The notes under the pieces: model-generated
The model's database searches: none
The model's input: the letters and a program-made list of their open reading frames with translations, nothing else
Told to the model about the DNA's origin: nothing
In this document: piece after piece, positions 16,299 through 25,109 of the stretch
Numbering within the stretch: position 1 is the first letter of the stretch
How the letters are laid out: every line of letters begins with the position of its first letter
DNA from: JBMDXK01 sp048594375
Lineage (GTDB): Bacteria > Pseudomonadota > Alphaproteobacteria > Rhizobiales > Methylopilaceae
Assembly (NCBI GenBank): GCA_048594375.1
Contig: JBMDXK010000013.1
Coordinates: 1 to 51,458 of the forward strand
DNA length: 51,458 nt
Direction of reading: 5' to 3'
Translations under genes and position numbers: made by a program

Positions 16299-16451
16299 GT
16301 GGCCGAGTGTTAGTATCCCCGTGAAACCAGCGAGGCATGGCCATCTTTAGGCAATGCCTTGGACATACATGGCCATCACCCGGCCATACGACCGTGTGCG
16401 GTTTCAACAGGAGAGGATACTAAGCCTCGCGCCGGGATTTTGCCCCACGCA
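16299..16451 (-). ncRNA. Candidate structured cis-regulatory RNA (riboswitch-like)
   Basis: The leader of the 87-residue gene can form a closed multi-branch fold. The closing stem pairs 16310-16318 with 16415-16423 (nine base pairs, TTAGTATCC with GGATACTAA). A second stem pairs GAAACC (16323-16328) with GGTTTC (16400-16405). Inside are hairpins AGGCAT/ATGCCT (16333-16338 with 16354-16359), ATGGCC/GGCCAT (16369-16374 with 16382-16387) and a small CCG/CGG hairpin near 16392-16401. No known riboswitch consensus is recognised. The same stems could form in a plus-strand RNA, but the promoter and the sequestered ribosome site favour the minus strand. Confidence 0.55.
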
Positions 16452-16457
16452 CTCAAA

Positions 16458-16486
16458 GCTATAGCAGGACAAAAACACTCTGTAAA
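16458..16486 (-). promoter_or_regulatory. Sigma70-type promoter of the structured leader
   Basis: On the minus strand TTTACA (16481-16486) is separated by exactly 17 bases from TATAGC (16458-16463). Initiation near 16451 would give a leader of about 185 bases before the ATG at 16266. Confidence 0.55.
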
Positions 16487-16515
16487 TGCAGGAAAGAGCC
16501 AGCGGTTGAGCGAAA

Positions 16516-17271
16516 CTAATCCCCTGTCACCAGAAATTGCCACGTGCCATCGGGAGAAATGCCAATGCGGTAAAAGGTATATGCGCCAAATTCGTTCATT
16601 TCATTAAATTCAAACGCTGTTACAATCCGAAACAGCTCCACAATTTGCGGCGGGGTGAGCTTATCAATGGGGTATTGGGCATAATACGGCCAGATATACA
16701 TTTCTTGCGGCGTACCCTTATCCACATGCACAAACCGCGCTTCCAGCACCTCCGCTAAAATGGCCAGAACTTCCCGCCCTTCACCATCAAAAGACGATTT
16801 CTTCAACGCTGTGATCGGGTCTTCCTGTTCATCGGGTGCTGCGGTCTGATCGGTGAAGGTAAACATCGGCGGTTTGGGCAATGCCTTAATAATCCCGCGC
16901 AAGTTTTCCGCATCACCGGAAATAGCCGCATCCAGTATGCGCTGCCGCATCTGCCGCACCGGCGCGGGAAGCGCGTCAGGATTGTTCAAGATTTCCGGCG
17001 CTTCCTTGGGAGGATGTGCGGTTTTATCACTGTTGGGAGGCGGTGCAGGAGCGTCATCCGCATCAGGAGAGGCAGAAGGCTGCTCCGGCTCACCGGCATG
17101 AGGCTCTAATGCTGGCGGCGATGCTGGCGGAGGCGGCACAGGCCGGTCTGGCACCAGACGGGGCGGCGGTGTATGCTGTTCGGGAAACGCGGGAACACCC
17201 CAAACAACACTTGGGAACAAAACCACACTGAACATTGCAGCGAAGAGTGTGTTCCATCGTCCTCTAAACAC
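16516..17271 (-). CDS. Exported Pro-rich hypothetical protein
   Basis: About 251 residues. A signal peptide (RGRWNTLFAAMFSVVLFPSV, cut near VWG-VPA) is followed by a low-complexity segment rich in Pro and Ala that probably spans the periplasm or cell wall. A globular C-terminal domain follows (from about ILNNPDALPAPVRQM to the end), with conserved-looking WPYYAQYPIDKLTPPQIVEL and YRIGISPDGTWQFLVTGD. I think of it as a conserved alphaproteobacterial hypothetical. The frame is open upstream to 17475, but the GTG at 17271 has GGGG eight bases before it and gives a normal signal peptide. The GTG at 17280 overlaps that ribosome site. Confidence 0.75.
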   Translation of the reverse strand: MFRGRWNTLFAAMFSVVLFPSVVWGVPAFPEQHTPPPRLVPDRPVPPPPASPPALEPHAGEPEQPSASPDADDAPAPPPNSDKTAHPPKEAPEILNNPDALPAPVRQMRQRILDAAISGDAENLRGIIKALPKPPMFTFTDQTAAPDEQEDPITALKKSSFDGEGREVLAILAEVLEARFVHVDKGTPQEMYIWPYYAQYPIDKLTPPQIVELFRIVTAFEFNEMNEFGAYTFYRIGISPDGTWQFLVTGD

Positions 17272-17551
17272 GCTATACACCCCATTTTTTTGATTCTTGC
17301 CAAAGATTAGCGTATTTCTGCCGCAATGACGATGCTCTTTCTTCCATGCAGAGTCTGGTTGTGCAGCCGATGCTAAAAGAGGTTGCATTATCCACACGGC
17401 CAGCAAAACCACAGGGCAAACGCAGAATTCATTTGCAACGCTCCGGTTTTGATATTTTTTGGTTCCACTCTGCATGAAAAGTCATTATGTAAATGAGCGC
17501 GCCTGTTGGAAAAAGGCAAACGCTCTTGAGTTCAGTTCAAAGGGGACAAAC

Positions 17552-18238
17552 GTGGTTGATGCTTCACTGGCACTCATCGGGATAGGAATTGGCCTTGCCA
17601 TGGCAGCACCCGTTGGACCAGTCAACATCATGTGTCTGCAACGGGCTGTTCAGAAAGGTTTCTGGGCGGGGGTTACAGCCGGTTGCGGCGCTGTTCTCGG
17701 CGATGCCATTTTTGCCTCTGTTGCAGCCTTCGGCATTACCGCAATCTCCCGGTTTATCGCCGGACACACCACAATGCTGCAACTTGTGAGCGGTATCATT
17801 CTGCTGATTTTCGGAACCTATAGCGGCCGCAGAGCATCACGGCAGGCGCGGATTGACCTGACACACGCCCGCGAGGACGCTGCCGTCCAACCTATTGTAC
17901 ACGCCTATCAACGCGAAACCATTCTTTCCATGCTGGGCGCTTCCCTGACCGCTTTTGCGCTCACCATTACCAACCCCGCAACCATGTTCGGATTTCTCAC
18001 CATTTTCAGCGGTCTGGGAACACTCGGCGATACCCACAGCGACTATCTAGCCGCCGCAACGCTGGTGACTTCCGTGGCCGTGGGCAGCCTCTTGTGGTGG
18101 GTTGTGGTTTCAGGACTTGTCAGCATCTGGCGCGGCAAAATCACGGATCGCGTGCTGGTGTGGATCAACCGCGCTTCCGGCTACGGTCTGGCCTTTTGCG
18201 GCTTGCTCATTCTCGGCAAGCTCGCCTTCTGGGGTTAA
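17552..18238 (+). CDS. LysE/RhtB-family amino-acid exporter
   Basis: An inner-membrane protein of about 228 residues with six predicted helices. The family signature AAPVGPVNIMCLQRAVQKGF lies in the first helix-loop, followed by GAVLGDAIFASVAAFG. A cytoplasmic basic loop follows (SGRRASRQAR), then NPATMFGFLTIFSGLG in the second half. Members export basic or neutral amino acids and related compounds; the substrate cannot be told from sequence. The GTG at 17552 is chosen because AGGGGA lies five bases upstream and the transmembrane region starts directly after it. The stop overlaps the convergent uracil-DNA glycosylase gene by four bases. Confidence 0.85.
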   Translation: MVDASLALIGIGIGLAMAAPVGPVNIMCLQRAVQKGFWAGVTAGCGAVLGDAIFASVAAFGITAISRFIAGHTTMLQLVSGIILLIFGTYSGRRASRQARIDLTHAREDAAVQPIVHAYQRETILSMLGASLTAFALTITNPATMFGFLTIFSGLGTLGDTHSDYLAAATLVTSVAVGSLLWWVVVSGLVSIWRGKITDRVLVWINRASGYGLAFCGLLILGKLAFWG

Positions 18239-19083
18239 GATTTCAAACGCGCAGCCAACATCCGCAAATCCTGCCACACCAGCTTTTTCTGGATGGGGCT
18301 GCGCAATAAATAAGCGGGATGCAGAGTTACCAGTGCCGGATAGGTTTTAGAGCCCACCTGAATATCAAACCAGCGACCGCGGGTTTTGGTCACGCCCTCT
18401 CGCGTTCCTGTGAGCGCGCTTGCTGCCGATCCGCCCAGCAAAACAATATATTCCGGATCTGCCAAAGCAATCTGACGCAGAATAAACGGCAAACAGGTGG
18501 CCACTTCCTGCGCCGTAGGGGTGCGGTTGCCCGGCGGACGCCACGGCACCACATTGGCAATATAAACATTCCCGCGCTCAAGCCCGATAGCGTTCAACAT
18601 GCGTGTAAGCAGTTGACCCGCACGCCCTACAAAAGGCTTTCCCTCGCGGTCTTCATCTCTGCCGGGTGCTTCACCAATCAGCATCACACGGCTGCCGGGC
18701 GTACCATCGGAAAAAACCAGTTGTTGTGCGGTGCGTTTGAGCGCACAGCCTTCAAAACCTTGCAGAGCCTGACGCAGTTCCTCCAGCGTTTGCGCATTCC
18801 CTGCCAGCGCCGCCGCGGTTTGCGCATTCTGATCCGGCAGTGCGGTTGCAAGCGCCGGCGGCGAGGCTGGCAATACACGCGGTGCCGGAGCCGCTACGCG
18901 GTTTTCCTCATCACCCTCATGGGGTAACAATGCAGAAGAACTCTCCTGCTGCGCAGACACCACCGACACAGCATAACGGTCTTGCTGCGCATCATCCAGC
19001 GCCACATCCACGCCCATTTCCACATACCAGCGCAGCAAAGCCTCGGCATGGAACCGGCTTAATTCCTCAACACTATGCGGCAT
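18235..19083 (-). CDS. Uracil-DNA glycosylase, family 4-like
   Basis: Removes uracil from DNA after cytosine deamination. The protein has about 282 residues: a variable N-terminal region, then the UDG domain with GEAPGRDEDREGKPFVGRAG, NVVPWRPPGNRTP and LHPAYLLRSPIQKK. Canonical family 4 enzymes hold a 4Fe-4S cluster through four cysteines. Here only two appear conserved (GCALK and ATCLPF), and the KCRPPGNR cysteine is tryptophan (PWRPPGNR). As I recall, alphaproteobacterial homologues share this change, so the cluster may be absent. The ATG at 19083 (MPHSVEELSRFH) is chosen by similarity. The 3' end overlaps the LysE stop on the opposite strand. Confidence 0.87.
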   Translation of the reverse strand: MPHSVEELSRFHAEALLRWYVEMGVDVALDDAQQDRYAVSVVSAQQESSSALLPHEGDEENRVAAPAPRVLPASPPALATALPDQNAQTAAALAGNAQTLEELRQALQGFEGCALKRTAQQLVFSDGTPGSRVMLIGEAPGRDEDREGKPFVGRAGQLLTRMLNAIGLERGNVYIANVVPWRPPGNRTPTAQEVATCLPFILRQIALADPEYIVLLGGSAASALTGTREGVTKTRGRWFDIQVGSKTYPALVTLHPAYLLRSPIQKKLVWQDLRMLAARLKS

Positions 19084-19265
19084 AACACATTCATAAACAA
19101 AACAGCAGGAGCGCAACAAAAAGTGTGTTTCATCCATTCACACTAGAACAGAACGCCTCCAGATGCCACTGTTTTTTACACCCCAGACCGCCACACAAAT
19201 AGACAGTTCGTTAAATTTAATCATGTATTGAAGAAAAAAAGTAAAAGCATAACCCTGAGGAAACA

Positions 19266-20933
19266 ATGGCCGAACACACCCAAGAAGCCCGTGAATCAAT
19301 CGAATGCGATGTGTTGATTATTGGCGCTGGCCCCGCAGGTCTGAGTGCGGCAATCCGGCTGAAACAGCACATGGGCGATGGCGTGCATGTGGTGGTGCTG
19401 GAAAAAGGCTCCGCCGTTGGCACGCATATCCTTTCCGGCGCGGTGATTGATCCCGCAGGATTGGATAACCTGTTCCCCGATTGGCGCACCGATGCGGCGT
19501 TTCCGCAAATCACTCCCGTGACCGATGACCGCTTTTACATGCTGGGCGCAGGGGGGCAAATGCGCATCCCCCACGCTCTTATGCCCCCACTGATGTCCAA
19601 TAAGGGCTGCTTTATTGCCTCTCTGGGTAATGTCTGCCTCTGGCTTGCGGAAAAAGCGGAAGCGCTGGGTGTGGAAATTTATGCAGGCTTTGCCGCCAGC
19701 GAAATTCTTTATAATGAAAACGGCTCTGTGGCCGGAGTGGCCACAGGCGATATGGGCATTGGCAAGAACGGCGAGCCAACCGGCGACTTCACCCGCGGGA
19801 TTGAATTGCGCGCCAGCTATACACTGTTTGCCGAAGGAGCCCGCGGCTCGTTAACCCGCCAGGCCATTGAAAAATTCAGCCTTGATCTGGCGTGCGCTCC
19901 TCCAAAATTCGGTCTGGGTATCAAGGAAATCTGGCAGATTCCAGCCGAACAACACCATGCGGGGCGCGTTGTGCATACGCTGGGCTGGCCGCTGGATAAC
20001 AGCACCGGGGGTGGTTCCTTCTTGTATCATCTGGCAGACGGTACGGTAGCTGTGGGGTTTGTTACCCATCTGGATTACAGCAATCCGTGGCTTTCACCCT
20101 ATGAAGAATTTCAACGCCTCAAACACCATCCGCTGATTGCTGAAACACTCAAGGACGGCAAACGGCTTTCTTACGGCGCGCGGGTGATTACTGAAGGCGG
20201 TTTCCAGTCTGTGCCGCGGCTGGTTTTCCACGGCGGGGCATTGATCGGCTGTGCCGCAGGATTTGTAAACGTGCCGCGCATTAAAGGTTCACACAACGCA
20301 ATGCTGTCGGGAATAATGTGCGCCGAACATGTCGCCGATGCGCTCGCCGATGGCAGAAAACATGACATGCTCAACAGCTACGAAGAAGGCTGGCGCACCT
20401 CTCCCGTCGGGCAGGATTTATGGAAGGTGCGCAATGTCAAGCCGCTCTGGTCACGCCTTGGCACGTTTGCAGGGGTTGCACTGGGCGGGCTGGATATGTG
20501 GTGCAACACGCTGGGCTTTTCCCTGTTCGGAACGCTCTCCCATAAAACCCATGATCGCGCTACTCTGAAACCCGCACAGGACGCGCCTGTGATTGCTTAT
20601 CCCAAGCCGGACGGAATCTTGTCGTTTGACAAATTATCTTCCGTGTTTCTTTCCAACACCAACCATGAAGAAAACCAGCCCGCGCATCTTGTGGTGAAGG
20701 ATATGGCTATACAGATAACCAAAGAGTGGGGTCTTTATAAAGGCCCCTCCCAGCGTTATTGCCCGGCCGGTGTTTATGAATGGGTCAAACAGGAGGATGC
20801 AGCCCAGCCTCATTTTGTTATCAATGCGCAGAACTGCGTCCATTGCAAAACCTGCGACATTAAAGATCCGGACAATAATATTCTCTGGACAACACCCGAA
20901 GGCAGCGGTGGCCCCAATTATGTGAATATGTGA
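19266..20933 (+). CDS. Electron transfer flavoprotein-ubiquinone oxidoreductase
   Basis: ETF-QO passes electrons from reduced ETF, fed by acyl-CoA and other dehydrogenases, to ubiquinone at the inner membrane. The 555-residue length is typical. The N-terminal dinucleotide motif is VLIIGAGPAGLSAAIRL. The C-terminal ferredoxin-like part holds the 4Fe-4S ligands in NCVHCKTCDIKDP and ends GGPNYVNM, both diagnostic. A membrane-surface hydrophobic plug is expected mid-protein. A TGAGGAAAC ribosome site precedes the ATG. ETF subunit genes are not in the window. The octaprenyl-type synthase at 25110 could supply its quinone's side chain. Confidence 0.95.
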   Translation: MAEHTQEARESIECDVLIIGAGPAGLSAAIRLKQHMGDGVHVVVLEKGSAVGTHILSGAVIDPAGLDNLFPDWRTDAAFPQITPVTDDRFYMLGAGGQMRIPHALMPPLMSNKGCFIASLGNVCLWLAEKAEALGVEIYAGFAASEILYNENGSVAGVATGDMGIGKNGEPTGDFTRGIELRASYTLFAEGARGSLTRQAIEKFSLDLACAPPKFGLGIKEIWQIPAEQHHAGRVVHTLGWPLDNSTGGGSFLYHLADGTVAVGFVTHLDYSNPWLSPYEEFQRLKHHPLIAETLKDGKRLSYGARVITEGGFQSVPRLVFHGGALIGCAAGFVNVPRIKGSHNAMLSGIMCAEHVADALADGRKHDMLNSYEEGWRTSPVGQDLWKVRNVKPLWSRLGTFAGVALGGLDMWCNTLGFSLFGTLSHKTHDRATLKPAQDAPVIAYPKPDGILSFDKLSSVFLSNTNHEENQPAHLVVKDMAIQITKEWGLYKGPSQRYCPAGVYEWVKQEDAAQPHFVINAQNCVHCKTCDIKDPDNNILWTTPEGSGGPNYVNM

Positions 20934-21167
20934 ACAGGGGTGCGCCACGGGATATGCACGTTTTTCACCGGATATCCTGAAGATGGGCTTGCTCTTGGCT
21001 GCACAACGTTTCACATTGACCACAATACTGGAAGAGATGATTCTCTTTATAGGGATGGTTTGTGTGCAATCGTGCAGACACAATCGCCCCTTATTGTGCT
21101 TTTATACAGCTTGGAATAAATCTGCGATTTGTTTTTAAAGCTGTGCCGAGCGGAAGGAATATTGTTC

Positions 21168-23057
21168 GTGCGCCCTTACCGTAACCACCTGCTTCTCGCC
21201 GTATCCTTTGCCAGTATGCTGCTGGCCGGTAACCCTGCGCTGGCACGCGCGGAAAACAGTGTGAGCGGCAGCTATCTTGCCGCACGGGCGGCAACCACCA
21301 ACCGCGACACCCCGCAAGCCACTCTCTTTTACCAGAGCGTATTGGAAAATGATCCCGAAAATACCGTCATTCTGGATCGCACATTCCGCTTGGCGCTTGC
21401 CAGCAACGCTATCCCTGAGGCACTGGCACTGGCGCGGCGTCTTGTCCGGCAGGATGAACATAACCGTCTGGCTCGTCTGGCTCTGGCCATTGATGCGGTT
21501 AAACAGGGAAAATTCAAAACCGCGCGCTTCCAGCTTGGCCGCTCCCAGCAAACCGCAGCGCCGGATGTTGTGGCCACACTGATTGCCGCCTGGACATGGA
21601 ACGGTTCCGGCGCACCATCGCAAGGGCTAGCGATACTCGATAAACTGGAAGGCAATGATCTGGCCGAATTGTTCCGCGATCTCCACGCGGGAATGCTTGC
21701 CGGTATTGCCAAACGCAACAAGGAAGCCACCCGCAGACTGGAACAGGCTTACCGTCTGGACCAATCCAGCTTTGTGGTGGTGGATGCCTATGCCCGGCAG
21801 ATGGCGCGGGTTGGACGCCGCGATGACGCCCTCAAAGCGTATCGTCTGCTGGAAGCCAATGCCCCCCGCAATGCGCGCATTGTGCAATCCATTGCCGCTC
21901 TGGAAAAGGGAGTAACGCCGCCAGCGCTGGTAACCAATACCCGTGAAGGCATTGCAGAAGCACTGTTCGGCTTCGGGCAGCTTGCAAATCGCAGCGATAC
22001 CGCAGAAGTGGCACAAGCCTACCTCAATCTCACGCTTTATCTGGAGCCGAACCACGAGCTGGCCTTGCTGACGCTGGCCGATCTTTATGAAAATCTCAAT
22101 CAGCCTGCAAACGCAGTAGAAATTTATAAAAAAATTCCGCAGCGTTCTATTTTTGCGCGGGATGTAGCACTTCGCATTGCGGTGAATCTGGCTTTGCTGG
22201 AAAAACCCGACGAAGCCATTGCCACGCTTGACAGGTTGCTCAAAGTCGAGCCTGATAACATTGATGCCATCATGACGCTGGGCAATCTGGCGCATCGCCA
22301 GAAAGATTACCCCCGCGCCGCCGAAGTGTTCAGCAAGGCCATTGCGCTGATTGATACGCCCACCAAAACCAACTGGGCGGTCTATTTTGCCCGCGCGGTG
22401 GCGTATGATGGCGCCAAGAATTGGGAAAAAGCCGAAGCTGATCTGCTCAAAGCCCATTCGCTGGATGGCGAACAGCCGATCTTGCTCAATTATCTCGGGT
22501 ATTCCTGGGTTGACCGCAACATGCACCTTGATAAAGCGTTGGGTATGATCCGCAAGGCTGTGGAGTTGCGCCCCAACGATGGCGATATTGTGGATAGCCT
22601 TGGCTGGGCATTTTATAAAATCGGCAAATATGATGAGGCCGTCAGCGCGCTTGAACGCGCCGTGGAGCTGAAACCCCAATCTTGGGAATTAAACGATCAT
22701 CTGGGGGATGTCTATTGGCGGGTAGAGCGCAAGCTGGAAGCAAAATTCCAATGGCTCCATGCGCTATCCCTCGAACCGGATGCCGACAAACGCGATGCCA
22801 TCGCATTAAAAATTAAACAAGGACTGCCGGAAGCCGCCGACAAAACCTCTAACAATCCAAAGCCGTCCACCACCACACCGGCACCGCAAGCACCCAAAAC
22901 CGATACTGTTCCCGCAGCTCCTGCTGTTGAGGGCGAACACAACACATCCGCACCTGAGCCAGAAAACAAAAAACCTGCACCGCCTGCCGCTGCACCGGAA
23001 AAAGACGCAGCGCCCGAACAGCAGCCTGAAAACAAACAGGGCAATCAGGCTCCATGA
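21168..23057 (+). CDS. Exported tetratricopeptide-repeat protein
   Basis: About 629 residues. A signal peptide (PYRNHLLLAVSFASMLLAG, ending near ALARAEN) leads into many TPR units between roughly residues 40 and 560. Clear examples are ELALLTLADLYENLNQPANA, NIDAIMTLGNLAHRQKDYPRA and DIVDSLGWAFYKIGKYDEA. The last 80 residues are a Pro/Ala/Glu-rich disordered tail. Such proteins act as scaffolds at the envelope; no partner can be inferred. A GGAAGGA site is nine bases before GTG 21168 and only three from the alternative TTG 21162. The stop overlaps the ispE start by four bases (ATGA). Confidence 0.85.
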   Translation: MRPYRNHLLLAVSFASMLLAGNPALARAENSVSGSYLAARAATTNRDTPQATLFYQSVLENDPENTVILDRTFRLALASNAIPEALALARRLVRQDEHNRLARLALAIDAVKQGKFKTARFQLGRSQQTAAPDVVATLIAAWTWNGSGAPSQGLAILDKLEGNDLAELFRDLHAGMLAGIAKRNKEATRRLEQAYRLDQSSFVVVDAYARQMARVGRRDDALKAYRLLEANAPRNARIVQSIAALEKGVTPPALVTNTREGIAEALFGFGQLANRSDTAEVAQAYLNLTLYLEPNHELALLTLADLYENLNQPANAVEIYKKIPQRSIFARDVALRIAVNLALLEKPDEAIATLDRLLKVEPDNIDAIMTLGNLAHRQKDYPRAAEVFSKAIALIDTPTKTNWAVYFARAVAYDGAKNWEKAEADLLKAHSLDGEQPILLNYLGYSWVDRNMHLDKALGMIRKAVELRPNDGDIVDSLGWAFYKIGKYDEAVSALERAVELKPQSWELNDHLGDVYWRVERKLEAKFQWLHALSLEPDADKRDAIALKIKQGLPEAADKTSNNPKPSTTTPAPQAPKTDTVPAAPAVEGEHNTSAPEPENKKPAPPAAAPEKDAAPEQQPENKQGNQAP

Positions 23058-23944
23058 CACCCGTGTCTATGGCACCCTTGCATGAAGCAGCACCCGCAAA
23101 GATCAATCTGACCTTGCGGGTGCTGGGCAAACGTGATGACGGTTATCACGCCTTGCATTCACTGGTGGCGTTTGCGCAGGTGGGTGATATTTTGACCCTT
23201 ACGCCAAACGAAGGCGCGGCCACATTATCCCTTCAGGGAGACATGGCATCTGGTCTGTCGGCGCAGGATGATAATCTTGTGCTGCGGGCAGCGCGGTATT
23301 TTGCAGATACCTTTCCTGATGCGGGCAGTGGCGCTTTTACGCTCACAAAAAATCTGCCCGTAGCCTCTGGCATTGGCGGCGGTTCTGCCGATGCGGCGGC
23401 GGCATTGCGGTTGCTTGCGCGGCTCAATGGAATGGCCGCAAACGATCCGCGGCTTTATGGGCTGGCAGAAAAGCTGGGCTCCGATGTGCCGGTATGTTTG
23501 CAGCCGCGCGCGCAATGGATGACAGGACGCGGCGACAGGCTTATGCCGCTAACGCATTTTCCGCGCCTGTGGGCGGTGCTGGTAAATCCACGGGTTGCTG
23601 TTTCAACAGCCACGGTTTTCAAAGCCTGGAAAAATGCAGATCCCAACATGCTGGAGCAGCCTGATACGTTTGATACGTTTGAAAGCGTTGTTGCGTATAT
23701 CAAGGCGCATCCGAATGATCTTGAAATACCCGCGTGCAGCCTTGCGCCGGTGATTTCAGAAGTGCTTGCAGCCTTGCACAGGCAGCCCGGCTGTAGAGTT
23801 GCGCGGATGTCTGGCTCTGGCGCTACGGTGTTTGGCTTGTTTTCAGATGGTGAAGCTGCAACGCAAGCCGCCCATGCACTTTTGCAGAAAAACCCGCAAT
23901 GGTGGGTAAGAGATACTTCTATCAATGTTATTGTAAAAGCATGA
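23054..23944 (+). CDS. ispE: 4-diphosphocytidyl-2-C-methyl-D-erythritol kinase
   Basis: IspE phosphorylates CDP-methylerythritol in the MEP isoprenoid pathway. The 296-residue protein begins AAPAKINLTLRVLGKRDDGYH, which is diagnostic. It carries the GHMP ATP-binding loop PVASGIGGGSADAAAAL, and ends with the MSGSGATVFGLF motif. Translation is coupled to the TPR gene through an ATGA overlap. The polyprenyl diphosphate synthase at 25110 uses the isoprenoid units this pathway makes, although it is on the other strand. Confidence 0.96.
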   Translation: MTPVSMAPLHEAAPAKINLTLRVLGKRDDGYHALHSLVAFAQVGDILTLTPNEGAATLSLQGDMASGLSAQDDNLVLRAARYFADTFPDAGSGAFTLTKNLPVASGIGGGSADAAAALRLLARLNGMAANDPRLYGLAEKLGSDVPVCLQPRAQWMTGRGDRLMPLTHFPRLWAVLVNPRVAVSTATVFKAWKNADPNMLEQPDTFDTFESVVAYIKAHPNDLEIPACSLAPVISEVLAALHRQPGCRVARMSGSGATVFGLFSDGEAATQAAHALLQKNPQWWVRDTSINVIVKA

Positions 23945-24196
23945 TATAGCGCACGTATTATAAAATGTGAGTGTAAACACCCTTTTTATCGTGGATTTTA
24001 CCACGAAATCAGAATGACTCATTTATTGATTTGAAAAGAAAAGGCGTTGGATGGTCGCATCCCGTGCGGTTATGACGATGAAGAGAAAAAGGGCATCATT
24101 TTAGGTGAACCAGACTCTCTGTTCTTTCTTACAATCCAACACAAACCCATAGCAAAATTTTGCCGTCTGGGGTGCTTTTCTCTACTCTAACCCAGT

Positions 24197-25024
24197 CTAA
24201 ATACCACGAATATCTATTATATCTTGTAAGCGGTTTATCGTATCTTCTCTGCGACGAACTCTTGCTTCTAAATCAGCAATCCGCTGATGAAGTTCATCAT
24301 TTTCACGCGCTAATCCACTATTGGCTGTTTTAAATTCTTCTCTCTTGGCTTGTACAGCAACAAATTTTCTTTCCATTTCTGTATACGCTGCTCTCCATCC
24401 ATTCACTTTGTCTAATAATTGATCTCGCTCTTCTTGCAATCCACTGATTGTTTCTCTTTGATTCTTAATGCGTGTGCTTAAATCGTTTTGTTTTTCTTTT
24501 TGTATTGCGTTTGCAACATTTGATTTATCCGTCTTACGCTGTTGATTGTCATATTGTTTTTGTAAAGTCGCAATTTCGCTTTTTAGCCTTGAATTTTCTT
24601 CTCTTATTTTTGCAACATGATTGGCTTCTGTTTGTGCGGAAGGCCTTGCGTATGATGACATTGGCGGCTGCGCACCAAATGATGCTCGTCGCTGGGATGG
24701 AGGAGGTGGTGGTGGTGGAAAAGCACTTTGCGTACCCCATGTGCTTGCGCGCTGAGGCGGGGGTGGATAAGCGCCATTTTGATGAGGTTGGGAACCGAAG
24801 AAGGGCTGATCGTTTGCAAAAGAACCCGGATTGTTTAGCGATGGATAATATCCAGAACTTGTCCCCGGCCGGAGAGGCAATGATCCCGCTCCATAGAACC
24901 CACCATACATATTTTGGTTTGCATTATCAGAGCGTTGTTCGTTCAATGCTTTTGTAAAAGTGATGTGATTATTTTCTATAGCGAGGTTTGATGCCTCAGG
25001 TTTTAACGCACTCACATCAAGCAT
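24197..25024 (-). CDS. AT-rich orphan with poly-proline tracts and a long coiled coil
   Basis: A 275-residue protein without a recognised family. Residues 1-85 are low complexity (Gly, Asn, Tyr, Pro). Residues 86-110 hold two similar proline runs, AYPPPPQRAST and AFPPPPPPPSQRRASF, each followed by QR(R)AS. Residues 133-272 form a nearly continuous charged coiled coil (EENSRLKSEIATLQKQ through RREDTINRLQDIIDI). There is no signal peptide. The design recalls eukaryotic actin-nucleator or adaptor proteins, and the proline runs are possible ligands for WW, SH3 or profilin-type domains. The WW-domain protein at 49981 is a conceivable partner. Composition is much more AT-rich than ispE or ispB beside it. 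Confidence 0.75.
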   Translation of the reverse strand: MLDVSALKPEASNLAIENNHITFTKALNEQRSDNANQNMYGGFYGAGSLPLRPGTSSGYYPSLNNPGSFANDQPFFGSQPHQNGAYPPPPQRASTWGTQSAFPPPPPPPSQRRASFGAQPPMSSYARPSAQTEANHVAKIREENSRLKSEIATLQKQYDNQQRKTDKSNVANAIQKEKQNDLSTRIKNQRETISGLQEERDQLLDKVNGWRAAYTEMERKFVAVQAKREEFKTANSGLARENDELHQRIADLEARVRRREDTINRLQDIIDIRGI

Positions 25025-25109
25025 AGTTGCTCCAATATACTCTTACACTTTGGTATAATCAGAGCTACAAGATGGCGTTAACTGCGTCAAGCTTTTGTTT
25101 AAACGGTTC

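Noticed and set aside
21627..22679. Long frame opposite the TPR gene
   Set aside because: Shadow of a repeat-rich gene with a clear signal peptide and TPR pattern on the other strand.
23989..24006. TCGTGG/CCACGA hairpin after ispE as a terminator
   Set aside because: Only six base pairs and no T tract follows on either strand.
24472..24957. Plus-strand frame opposite the poly-proline orphan
   Set aside because: The minus-strand frame is longer and has ordered domain structure; the plus-strand translation is Cys/His-rich noise.
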